A stretch of DNA of 64,000 bases. Origin: Lineus longissimus. Its lineage: Eukaryota > Nemertea > Pilidiophora > Heteronemertea > Lineidae. A program made the translations under genes and the position numbers. Below the pieces are notes generated by a model. The model had not been told where the DNA came from, made no database searches, and saw only the letters and a program-made list of their open reading frames with translations. This document shows, piece by piece, positions 52,986 through 63,234 of the stretch (the stretch's first letter is position 1; each line of letters opens with the position of its first letter). The stretch covers positions 14,617,808-14,681,807 of the forward strand of contig NC_088315.1 of the NCBI RefSeq assembly GCF_910592395.1, read 5' to 3'.

Positions 52986-53084
52986 CATGCGTCGATCCTT
53001 TCTATGTGGAACAATGCACTAGAAAGGCGCTTCCTGGCGCAATGGATCTACCCTGTGACGATTTTTCTGACGTCAGGCTGATGG

Positions 53085-54560
53085 CACTTAATATCCCGCT
53101 ACTGCGACGATAATGGAAATGACGTTGCCTCATGATAGCGTGGTGACGTGAACTCGGATCTCGGCGTGCACTCACGTGGCGGGAAAGGTCTTTTGCGTTT
53201 TACGAATAACACGTTTTTCTATTATCTATGACTTAAAGGCCATAACTCAAGGTATTTTGCCATTTCCTGCTGTAAGACGATTTCAAAAGTGCACCTAACA
53301 ATTTATATATAATACAGAAAACCCCATGCAATTTGCTCTATCCATTTTGAAGATATAGCCTTTCAAGGTGTTTGACAACTAGATCACCTTATCAGGCTAG
53401 CAACTGGCTTGTTAGAGCCAGGCGGCGGGTTCACCAAAGTTGTGATGTAGTTCAGGCTATTGCCCTACTTGGGAGGACACATATAATGCTCTTAAAATTG
53501 ATATATGAAGATTGTTTTTCATTGACATTTTCAATGTTCAAGTATGAAAGCATACTTTTGCCCATGATAAATGAGTTTATTGTATTCCAAAAAATATATT
53601 TTAAGTAAATATTTTAATTTTTTGGGAAAACCGGTTACATTTATTTTAGAAGTCAAATCTTACATCTAGAAAGTGTTATTTGAGCTTATTCATGAAGTGG
53701 GGAAACAGGATCAATGCCAAAAAAAACATAGACCCAACAAATATGGTCCAATTAGGTTTTCTAGACAATTTAGGCAAATTTATAGAACTTAATTAATTTT
53801 TCAAATTCGATTCTTTTTGCAGAAAATTGCATCAAATACATCAATTTATACAATACTTAAACTATCATAATGTATTTCTAATTCAAAGCTACGATATACC
53901 TTTTAATAAAGTGAGGTAATACAGACAAATTTATACGTTCATCCTCCACTTCCTCATCACTTTCGTCCGAATGATCACTCTCATTATGATCTAGTGATAT
54001 TAATGGCTCGAACATGTACGGCTCAACGTTTAAATATCCTTCTGTATCGACCAAAACATCCTCAAATTCACTGCTCTCACTCTCGATCTCTGAACTGTAT
54101 GCGGAAGCCATCTTGCTTTGTTCTGACTAGCCTGATCTACGTCATCAAAAAATCCCTAGCGGCCACAGGTGGAACTAATCTAAAGTTGTGTGTGGTGGGA
54201 AATTCAAATAGTTTAAAATTGAAAATTGAAATAACTAAATAATGACTTTATTATTAGAATTTTTTTAATGTCTGGGATCTTGTTTTTTTAACCCTCAACA
54301 TATTTCATGAGTATCAAGCATGTTTTCAAACCTAGATATATGGCTGAAACAAAAGCATCACACACGTTCGGAAAAAAAGTTTACTGATGAACCAGAAGAA
54401 GCACAATTATTCAGCAGTAAAAAGCCGCCCACCTAAGTATTTTGTTCAAACACAAGTCAGCCTTCTGCTTCGTATGAATAAAGGGTAGAACATGCTTTTA
54501 ACTGCCTTATCAAATCTTGTGATTTTCAGGGTTAGCTCCAGACGTGACTTGGAACTCAAA
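53085..54560 (+). repeat. Dispersed repeat R1, split copy
   Basis: Left part 53085-53225 and right part 54365-54560 both match the complement of 22535-22985. The intervening 1.1 kb (53226-54364) is absent from the other copy and so is a later insertion. Confidence 0.6.
53878..54111 (-). CDS. Acidic first-exon-like frame in the insertion
   Basis: 77 codons from an AAGATGGC start at 54111. Ser/Glu/Asp-rich, with a central GYLNVEPYMFEPL motif and a highly acidic stretch (DESDEEVEDE). It runs into AAAAG|GTATAT, a splice donor, near 53900. This N-terminal style (acidic, PYMFEP) occurs in first exons of transposon-linked genes of invertebrates, but I cannot name the family. It lies in the 1.1-kb insertion within repeat R1. 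Confidence 0.35.
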   Translation of the reverse strand: MASAYSSEIESESSEFEDVLVDTEGYLNVEPYMFEPLISLDHNESDHSDESDEEVEDERINLSVLPHFIKRYIVALN

Positions 54561-54722
54561 GGACAAGAGACGTTCATGGCAGTGGCTCAATAAAAAAAAT
54601 GTTATAGTTGGGCAGAGACATGTATTCATCCACGACCGGAAGTGTGGCATAGAGCTTATCAAAATGTCAAGTTGTGATAAATACATGGCTGGGATGGACC
54701 AAAGTGGAATTAATTCTCAATC
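54544..54722 (+). pseudogene. Possible piggyBac-like transposase fragment
   Basis: The frame contains 'WLNKKNVIV' and later 'KYMAGMDQSG', reminiscent of the W-x-DK-x-x-V and YNxxMGGVDxxDQ blocks of piggyBac transposases, in the right order but closer together than usual, and then stops. The evidence is thin. Confidence 0.25.
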
Positions 54723-55879
54723 TGTGGTTGATTCTTAATCTAAAGAGTCGGGCCATCACAGAAATATGCTATTTGATAATATATTTAAGAAAATGTGGTC
54801 TCACTGGTCAGTTTAGAACTTGTACTTTGACAGGGCCATATCAATGCGCCAGTGACGTTTTGATGGATATGGTGTACGGAAATCTCTTTTTCTCAGGAAA
54901 TCGGTATTGGAATGTTTTTAAACTTTATTATGCTATTGGCAAAGGGTTCTTCTTGACACATATAAAATTTTGTGCAGATTGATTGGTCCAATGAGTACTT
55001 TTTTTACCAAAACTTATGCACAACAATGTACACGTAATGTACACAGGTTTTAATAGAGGACCCTGGCCAGTTACCAAAGAGAACGTACCGGACAGGCACA
55101 TATCGTAATTTATATCGCTTTGATTAGGTGAATGTAGAATGTATGAATGGCGGATCATTTTCCCATTCCTTCCAGAATAATAAGCCTGTTATACCAGTTT
55201 GGCAAGCGTCTGCCAGTTTGTTTTGGCTTCGGTAATCCTGTTTTTGATTTTCTTGATGTGCTGTTTCTCATTAAACTCAGTTTCTCCAGTCAGCTTCTTG
55301 TATTTTGTTATTACTTCCTATATCGCAATTGCCTTGCGCTCGTTAATTCTCTGCAACTGGGATTTGTTCGTGCATGGTCGGCACTTGGGTCGTTGTCAGT
55401 ATCCGACATCTCGACGAGTACTGTTTTATATTGGGAGATGTCTGCATCTCCACACCTATTGATCAGTGTGGGGGTTCGGACAGTGTCAGCAAGTCACTCT
55501 CCATTATGTAAATTTGAAAACTGCGTCAGATTCAACAGCGAATACTTCCTGTTTTATGGCACTCGACGTGGATTTGCTGGTAGAAATTTCTGGATGATAA
55601 TTTAAAGACATCCGTTAATATGTTCATAGTGATGTAGCTGTCTTGATAAACTTTGAATTGCAAGGACATTATGATTGAGCTGCAGGTTTTGACAGCAGTT
55701 TTCCCTTCAGAAACCCTGGGAGCATACCATCCTTTTGCCACTTCACTATCTGCGCGGTTTAAGATGAACAAGGAGCATCCCGTGTTTTAAATCTTAAAGC
55801 ATTCACTTTGAGATTACTCCAGCATGTCATATTTCATATGACTGACTGACAGTCTGCGGTCAGTTATACGGTCACGAAA

Positions 55880-56922
55880 GGCCCATATTCATAAAAGTTC
55901 TTAACTTAAGTGCCGTGGTCAACTTCCCGAAGTTCCACACCTAAAATGGGATTCATAAAACTACTCAGCACCCCACTTAGCCAGGTTGACCGCTTAAGTT
56001 TGAGTGTAACACATCTTTCTTCAAAAGACACATCAGGTACCCGTGTCATATTTCTTGTTGATTTCTGCCTATAATTTATATTATTATTCCTTGATCGTGA
56101 GTATTCAATAGTGCAAATTACAAATAATTTTTCTGTACACAATTATATCATCGTTACCTGGGAATGTTAGGGTTCAAAAATGGCGTCACAAGCTGAGGCC
56201 GCAATGGTTACCCCAAAGGATGACCTCATCCCCTTCCCAATGTCTCATAATATTTCCACTCGTGAAACGAACGTCATAGAATCCAAATACTGTATGCATT
56301 CGATCGACCACACCGATGACACCGTGAAATCGCAGAATATGATGATAAAATCAGATAATTGAGGAGTGTCATCTTGTTTCAGAAATTTTGTTTAGTAAGG
56401 TTGTTACCTCCGCAATTACTCGACTCGTGGTTGGTTGGGAAATGCTGACAGTATCACCAGTACAACCTGTTGGAATGATCCGCAAGCACAAAAATTGCAA
56501 ACAGGACGCAGGGCGTAATTCCTCCTAGTTTCCGATTCGTGGTCATCCCTCACAAGAGTAATGTTTGCCGATCAAACCGATATCGCTGATATAATTATAA
56601 GTCGTTTTAGAAGTCCTGTGGATGGAGGCGATCACGAAAAACCCGTTCCCTGCGAATTGCACGCCTGTGTGCAATTTCATGTTGCCAAGCCAACATAACA
56701 AACTCATCTCCGATGAGCGCCGTGCTTAAAATGAACTGAAAGAACCAGTCCACTTAGAGTTAAGACTGCCCCGGAAGTGTCTCAAATCTAAGATTCGATT
56801 TGAGTGGGCCACCTGACTTAAGCATATGAATACGACTTAATTTAAGTAAGTACCCAACCTAAACTTAAGATGCATTTTAGGTGCCCCACTTTGACTTTTA
56901 AGTAGCTTTATGAATACGGGCC
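55880..56922. mobile_element. Harbinger-type non-autonomous element
   Basis: Ends GGCCCATATTCATAAAAGTT (left) and, on the other strand, GGCCCGTATTCATAAAGCTA (right) form terminal inverted repeats, followed by TTAAGT-rich stretches. The inside has a 60-codon frame (56180-56362) in an AAAATGGCG context but no transposase. Confidence 0.6.
56180..56362 (+). CDS. Short first-exon-like frame, unknown
   Basis: 60 codons from AAAATGGCG. Contains a PFPMSHNIST segment; no known domain. Inside the Harbinger-type element at 55880-56922; could be a remnant of one of its genes. Confidence 0.25.
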   Translation: MASQAEAAMVTPKDDLIPFPMSHNISTRETNVIESKYCMHSIDHTDDTVKSQNMMIKSDN

Positions 56923-56929
56923 ACATTTA

Positions 56930-57690
56930 TCAAGCAGCTTAAGTTAGATAAAGTACCATGCTGAGCTAAGTACCATAATTAAGTTGGAATTCATAACTTG
57001 ACTTAAGTACCTACGTAGCTTAGTAGTAAACTCAGATTTAGGTATGGTGCCTAGATGTGTCCAAATGTCATTTCCAAGGGTGTATGTCACATTTCACAGG
57101 CTTTTTATGTACATTACTGTGGATTGGGGATGGTTCTAGGTCGAGCGCCTCACTGACCACGATGATGAACTGTATAATATTATGATTCCGAGTTCATCTT
57201 GGGTGATGCTTTGGTGATAGGGCTATACTAACTGTGCATGGGCCAGTAACCACTAGTTTAGGGCAGTATAGACGCAATGGATAAGTCGACAAGGAAACCA
57301 AACCTTGCAAGGAAACCAAACTTTTCGGAAAATAATGAAAAGGAATTTGATTTGATTGTTTCCAAATTCGGGCCGAACGCCATATCTCAGAAAATGCACC
57401 AAGCATGGGTTCGAATCACAGAGGCAATGAACTCACGCAATCTGTCTAATGTGCGGACGGAATCGCAGTTGCTGAAGAAGTGGCAGAACATGTGCAGCAA
57501 CATGAATTTATGTTCTAAAAGCCAACACACTTAGACTTAGGACACCCCGATAGGTGTCTTAGATTTAGGGGTGGATTCGAGTATGATACTTTAGGTAAGT
57601 AGCTTGGAGAATTCCACTTAGGTATAGTACTTAACTTAGGTACCTACTTCGGCACCATACTTTGACTTCAGTAGCTTTCAACAGGTTGTG
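56930..57690. mobile_element. Second Harbinger-type element carrying a Myb/SANT gene
   Basis: The flanks 56930-57060 and 57535-57680 are diverged inverted copies rich in CTTAAGTACC / GGTACCTAAGTT motifs. Between them is the Myb/SANT-like gene. Confidence 0.45.
57277..57534 (+). CDS. Myb/SANT-like DNA-binding protein of a Harbinger element
   Basis: 85 codons. After a short Lys/Arg/Pro leader (residues 1-16), NFSENNEKEFDLIVSKFGP begins a Myb/SANT-like trihelix domain with the pattern W-x-x-ITEAMN near 45 and a third helix RTESQLLKKWQNM near 60-72. Harbinger elements usually encode a transposase and such a Myb-like partner that takes it to DNA. The frame is short, stops at 57532-57534, and no transposase is near, so the gene is probably truncated. 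Confidence 0.6.
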   Translation: MDKSTRKPNLARKPNFSENNEKEFDLIVSKFGPNAISQKMHQAWVRITEAMNSRNLSNVRTESQLLKKWQNMCSNMNLCSKSQHT

Positions 57691-58389
57691 ACTGAGACAT
57701 TCTCGTCTCGTATGTAGGCCTTGGCGTCTGGGCGGCTGGACTGACCCTTTTTATATATACTGACGACAATACCAAATTTGAAAACTGAGGCCGATTCAAC
57801 GTTCCTGTTCTATGGCACTCGACGTGGATTTCTTGTTAGATACTTCTAGATAATAACTAGGTTTATATCGGTGTATCTGTCCTTAATAGATAGAGAAAAC
57901 AGTGTTTTGTATAGTCCTATGCCTAATTCAGGAAACAAATACGCTTATTTCTACCATAATATGGATATTATCTGCATAAGTTTTGAAGATTATTGCATGT
58001 GCTGTGTTGTGTAGCATGTAAACCAGAATTGGTAGATATGATCACAAGCACTTGGCCTAAGGTGTTCTATAAAATGACTTAAAAAGCAATATAAGACGGC
58101 AGACTGTCCGCTTGGGTTACTTTCATGCACTGCCATGACTGCCCGCTATGATTATACTTGTACAGTCATGACAGTGTCATTGGTAACCATAGTGGACAGT
58201 CTGCCATCTTTTATTGCATTCTACGACACTTTATGGAACACTTTGAGCCTGGTGCCTGTTATTATATCTTCCTATTCCGCTGCATATGCTACACAACACA
58301 GTACATGCAATAATCTTCAAACGTTAGGCAGATATGGGAGAAATAAGCGCATTTTATACCTTGAATTAGGCATAAGTCTACTTTTTTTA
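57691..58389. other. No recognisable gene
   Basis: Spacer inside the long inverted repeat. It includes a short inverted pair around CACTGCCATGAC / TACAGTCATGACAG (58130-58170) but no gene. Confidence 0.35.
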
Positions 58390-59288
58390 CTTATCAAAGA
58401 CAACTACACCACTATGAACATACTAACATATGTCTTGAAGGGATCATCTAGTAATGTCTACCAGCAAATCCACGCCGAGTGCCATAGAACAAGAATTATT
58501 CGCTGTTGAATCTGACGGAGTTTTCAAATTCATAAAGTGGACAGTGACTTGCTGCCACTGTCCGAATCCCCATACTGATCAATAGGTGTAGAGATGCAGA
58601 CATCTCCCAATATAAAACAGTACTCGTCGAGACAACGACACGAATGCCGACCATGGACGAACTTTGGACATCAAGCAACTTGCTTGAGTGAAATCATTGA
58701 AATAATATTAAACATTACTGAACAAATCTCAGTTGCAGAGAATTAACGAGCGCAAGGCAATTGCGAAAAAGGAAGTAATAACAAAATACAAAAAAAACTG
58801 ACTGGAGAAACTGAGTTTAATGAGAAACTGCACATCAAGAAAATCAAAAACATGATAACCGAAGCCAAAACAAACTGGCAGACGCTTGCCAAACTGGAAT
58901 AACAGACCGATTATTCTGAAGGAATGGGAAAATGACCCACCATTCATGCATTCCACATTCACCTCATCAAACCGATATAAATTACGCTATGTGCCTGTCC
59001 GGTACGTTCTCCTTGGTTACTTAACATTGCTGTTGTCTCGGAGCTAGCACAATGCAGCAATTGCGATGTATGTCTTTTGTGCTTCGAATTCCAAGTCACG
59101 TCTGGAGCTAACCTTGAAAATCACAAGATTTTATTAGCGCAGAAAAAAGCATGTTCTAAGCGGAGGACATACGTGTCTTTAAACAAAACAAGCCCTTCGG
59201 CGATAATGGCTCACTGTGAGAAATGATTGCTATAATGTTGTCAATGTGTACAGGGACTGGACCAATTGGTTCACTTACTGAATCCAAG

Positions 59289-59453
59289 ATGGCGGACCAC
59301 CAGACTAAAATGCGAGTACTAATTGAAGAGCTTAGAAGTATAATCAGGCTAAGGCACATTTTAAACCCTATATTTGGAGAAAAATGCAAAAATATGAAAA
59401 AAATCTTCACATTCCCTGGAAACACGCAAGTGATGATTTCTAGATATCGCTGA
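59289..59453 (+). CDS. Short first-exon-like frame, unknown
   Basis: About 54 codons from an AAGATGGCGG start. It is helical and basic (RVLIEELRSIIRLRHILNPI). A possible donor GT lies near 59430. No family recognised. Confidence 0.25.
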   Translation: MADHQTKMRVLIEELRSIIRLRHILNPIFGEKCKNMKKIFTFPGNTQVMISRYR

Positions 59454-59973
59454 ATCATTAAGAGGCACAGATTATATGTGTTGAAAGCATTTGCTTCTTT
59501 AAGGGTATAAATACTGCAAAATGTGCATAAACCAAGAAGGGTTGTTACAACTAGTTACACTACGGACTTAGTGATAAGGCCTCGTCCCATCGCCCTTACC
59601 GGCCACTACGACAAGTCAATACTCTTGCTGATGATTCGTCATTATTGGTCGTCGCAAAAACAACAAATTGACACGGATATCAACTAGGTCAACCAATCAC
59701 GCGGTAGTCTGGCGGACACACCTCCACGACACACTTTATGTGACTTAGCATGGTGTCCCTGATGCGACCACTAAAGACATGATGACGTAGATTGCCACAA
59801 CAAACTTGTGGTGTGAAGCTGTGTACTCCTCCTACTATAATATTACGTCTGGAGGCAAAGTCGTAAGGTGTACAGTTAGCCGACGACGTTTGGTGTGCAG
59901 GTTTCTAATGTCTTCGGCATTCCGCGGGCGATGTGGAATTAGTCCGCCGAGGTTATGGAAGAAAAAAACCAAA

Positions 59974-60770
59974 ATGGCGGGAGTGTCGGAGAACGAGAAG
60001 CGTACTGCAATTTTTTCCGCATCCATTTTGAAGTATGTGGATAATGAGGCGTTGGGGAGTTCGTTCAAGAGCCATATAACTTTTGCATACCAGGGTTATG
60101 AAACTGCCGGCTTGTTAGAAAAATGTCGGCGGATTAGATGGTCTTCGTTTTCGGACATTTTTTTGTTGGTTGGCACGAACGATTGTTGTAGTCGTTCCAG
60201 TGCAAGCGGACATGGTGGAGCCAGTGCTAGTGGGCCAGGTTACTCTACCAGTGAAATATGCAGGCGTATTGATGTAAGTTTTATCTGTTATAGTGGTGAC
60301 TTCTCGCTACGTTAATTGCAAAATACATGTACATGATAAGAATGAGTTTACATAAGCAATCTAATCTTTGTTTAAAAATAGTGAAATACATTGAAAAGAC
60401 TTCACCACGTACACGAAGGAGTGCAGGGAGTTTTCATATCCATCGCTGTTGGGAAGAGAAGGCAAATAAGCCTGGCCAAAGCCTGGGGCCAAATTAGTTG
60501 CCTTGGATGAGCCGTCATCAGTGAATTCACCTTTTTCATTACAGATTGTTAAATTATTCACAGACATACTTGTGGGTAGGCCTTATCCAGAAGAAACATA
60601 CCGCCAGCCTTTCCTCCGGGTTTTTCCTACAGCCTTCTACTTCTAGGTCTAGTTCTAGCAAAGATAATTCTCCGGCCATCCGCATCAGGCTGCAAGTGCA
60701 ACTCTGTCAGTCAGTGTCACCCAAACCAGGTCATACCAATGCTGCCAGCGATTCACAGACAACTAATTGA
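59974..60770 (+). CDS. Predicted two-exon gene, unknown function
   Basis: Exon 1 (59974-60273) starts in AAAATGGCGG and has 100 codons; it ends at GAT|GTAAGT, a perfect splice donor, exactly after a codon. The next good acceptors are TTCATTACAG ending at 60544 and TTTTTCCTACAG ending at 60632; the second opens a frame of 45 codons to 60770 (PSTSRSSSSKDNSPAIR, Ser-rich like the end of exon 1). Exon 1 has a helical part (FSASILKYVDNEALGSSFK) and a Ser/Gly-rich end. I recognise no family; it may be a host gene or the start of a transposon gene. Confidence 0.4.
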
Positions 60771-60995
60771 CACTTCGATGAGTATTTCCATCACCTCGAC
60801 ATCTGAAAACTTACTTATTTTGTACGGAAAGCAAGCAGTGAACGATGTAAACATTAATGGATGACGGTAATTACGGTGATTACCTCGTTCCGAATGCTCA
60901 CCATAAGCTTAGTTGCATACAGTCATACACCTGCAATACTTCATCGATCTCAGGTTGATTATCGGCTAATGTAGCATAATATTATCAGTGCAGTG
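60771..60995. other. No recognisable gene
   Basis: Short AT-rich spacer. Confidence 0.4.
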
Positions 60996-60997
60996 CC

Positions 60998-61440
60998 CTA
61001 GTAAGCGCGCAGCGCCTTTAGGTTGGGGGGAAACCCCCCCCCCCCCAAACCCCCTGGTTGGGACCCTGCTATAGTTCCTTCCGCCAATTTTTTGTTTTGA
61101 TAGACATTTTTTTCCGTGTATCGCATTAGCAGTAACTCAACTCCATCGTCGTAATAGCCGGCAAAGAAATGGAAAATGTCCCCCCCCCGAAAGGTGTCCA
61201 GACTATCGTAGTCTGGGACTCTGGCAGATTCTAATGTAAAGTGCAAGCTCTATTGAACTCGCGCAACTGTCGCCATGGAGAGCCCCTCCCCCCCCCAACC
61301 CCCGTCCTTCTGACATGTTTTAGCCAGTGCATTGGGGGAAGGCCCCTCAAACCCCCTATTGGCCTCTCAATAAGTCCTTCCGAGCTGCTTACCCTGGGGC
61401 GCTCGAGTGGAACCCCCAAACCTTCATGATGGTGCAGTCC
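60998..61440. repeat. C/G-run-rich region
   Basis: Several poly-C runs (61035-61047, 61180-61188, 61288-61296) with CCCCAAACCCCC-type flanks. Open frames through it are compositional. Possibly a transposon end; not recognised. Confidence 0.4.
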
Positions 61441-62290
61441 TTTGACAGAGCGAGGAAGAGGTACTCCTTTGATGGTACCCTAACTGCAACCCTCAACCAT
61501 CATTACCCTTCCTTTTCACTGGCATGATATTGGCAAGACTCCCACGAGGTCGTACTGGTGGCTTCCTTGAGGCAATTGCTTGTGGTCGTACCTGGGCAAC
61601 CAATTCAAGGGGTCAGGGATCTAGGGATCAGGTTTTTCCCCCACCAACATGTTGCCGAATGGTTAATGCATAAAAAATTGGTTGGAAAGGGTTTTTGCTG
61701 GCCAAGAGACTTGAAGACACTTTACTCTTGAGGAACACCAGACTGATGAACAAAGAATTTAAGGAACATAGAACCCTCTTCATAACTGGAAGCATAAAAA
61801 GCCTGCTAGCGAATATTGATTATTCTTTAGAAAAAAACAGAAGATCTGCAAAACCAATGGTACCCCATAAAAACATACATTCCTCCTTGAGGTGTCTTCG
61901 GATCCCACCACGGCCCATGTGGAATTCGTTCAAAAGGTTTATTGAAATCTCAAAATAACATTTTTTTTCTCGAAACGCCTGCCCGTCTTTTGCTTCATTA
62001 ATTCGGGATTATATCCATTTTAAGCATCTTTTGGATATTATTACTAAAGTTTCAAAAATCAAAACACATATGTCGGGGGGTAAACCCCCTGAAATTGAAG
62101 TGTGATTAAAAAACCGTGTGAATATTCATGTGGTTCTCTCTCGGAGCTCAGAATAGTCGAGTTGCTTCATTTGCGCGTTTATCTCTTCTGGCGGCCATTT
62201 TAAGTCCAATTTAAGCCATTTGAAACGAATCCATGGACTTGAGAAACATTGTTTACATTGGATACGTCGTATGCACGTTAACCATAGTAG
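61441..62290. other. Open frame of unknown status in unannotated sequence
   Basis: An 87-codon plus-strand frame (61695-61958; KRLEDTLLLRNTRLMNKEFKE) continues from a related frame upstream, but I cannot place it in a family. The rest shows nothing. Confidence 0.2.
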
Positions 62291-62296
62291 CGCTTC

Positions 62297-62321
62297 GCAG
62301 AAAAGCCTTCGGCTTTTCTGC
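62297..62321. repeat. Perfect 11-bp stem palindrome
   Basis: GCAGAAAAGCC - TTC - GGCTTTTCTGC; an exact hairpin with a three-base loop. In a bacterium this would suggest a terminator; here it is probably a transposon feature. Confidence 0.8.
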
Positions 62322-62400
62322 TGCGCGCTTATCATTATCACACCCCCGGATCAAACCTTACTAATCAAACCTGAAACTATCGAACTGGCACGATATTCGT

Positions 62401-63228
62401 TCTTTTCTTTAAATATTTGTCGATGGAATCAAATAGAATCAAATGGAATAAATTGTTTGTGGCCGATTTGCACTACTCACACGCTTCCAAAAAATCAACA
62501 TTTTGCGAATGTACTCGATTTGTTGGAACATAGTAAGCTCGTCCCCTTGTACGAATGTACGTACATATGACCATAATAAATCAATATGAATAACACCCTG
62601 GAAAAGGGGCGTGGCAAAATTACATGGAAAAACGAAAAAAACAGATATATACGATGGTTTGTTGTCCAAAATCACTTCACGAGACACACCTATGATGCCA
62701 AACACAGCCAATGATGCCGATGGCGCCCGAATCGGTCAGCCCTTATGGACAAACGACGTTATCGCAAAATGAGGTTAAAAAACCCATGCAACTTTAATGG
62801 TCACTATAGACAGTTCTTTTCTTTAAATATTTGTCGATGGAATCAAATAGAATCAAATGGAATAAATTGTTTGTGGCCGATTTGCACTACTCACACGCTT
62901 CCAAAAAATCAACATTTTGCGAATGTACTCGATTTGTTGGAACATAGTAAGCTCGTCCCCTTGTACGAATGTACGTACATATGACCATAATAAATCAATA
63001 TGAATAACACCCTGGAAAAGGGGCGTGGCAAAATTACATGGAAAAACGAAAAAAACAGATATATACGATGGTTTGTTGTCCAAAATCACTTCACGAGGCA
63101 CACCTATGATGCCAAACACAGCCAATGATGCCGATGGCGCCCGAATCGGTCAGCCCTTATGGACAAACGAGGTTATCGCAAAATGAGGTTAAAAAACCCA
63201 TGCAACTTTAATGGTCACTATAGACAGT
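62401..63228 (+). repeat. Recent 414-bp tandem duplication
   Basis: 62401-62814 and 62815-63228 match with only two differences that I see (around 62685/63099 and 62757/63171). Each unit has a 90-codon minus-strand frame starting MAVFGIIGV with no family recognised. Confidence 0.9.
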
Positions 63229-63234
63229 GAGCCA

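Larger units (their letters stand above)
55060..59040. repeat. Long inverted repeat (arms 55060-55680 and 58390-59040)
   Basis: The two arms are inverted copies of about 600 bp with moderate divergence (for example GAACGTACCGGACAGGCACA at 55081 against its complement near 59000, and TCGACGAGTACTGTTTTATA at 55413 against about 58628). The outer flanks also carry R1 pieces in inverted order (54480-54560 and 59068-59150). The 2.7-kb spacer contains Harbinger-type elements. Either a large foldback transposon or an inverted duplication. Confidence 0.65.

Noticed and set aside
57405-57420. GGTTCGAATCA B-box-like sequence
   Set aside because: Lies inside the Myb/SANT coding frame; no tRNA fold.
60361-60567. 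Minus-strand 68-codon frame opposite the proposed intron
   Set aside because: Composition is protein-like, but no splice acceptor precedes it and it conflicts with the better-supported plus-strand gene model; kept only as a doubt.
62297-62321. Rho-independent terminator
   Set aside because: The perfect hairpin lacks a following T run and the context is eukaryotic.
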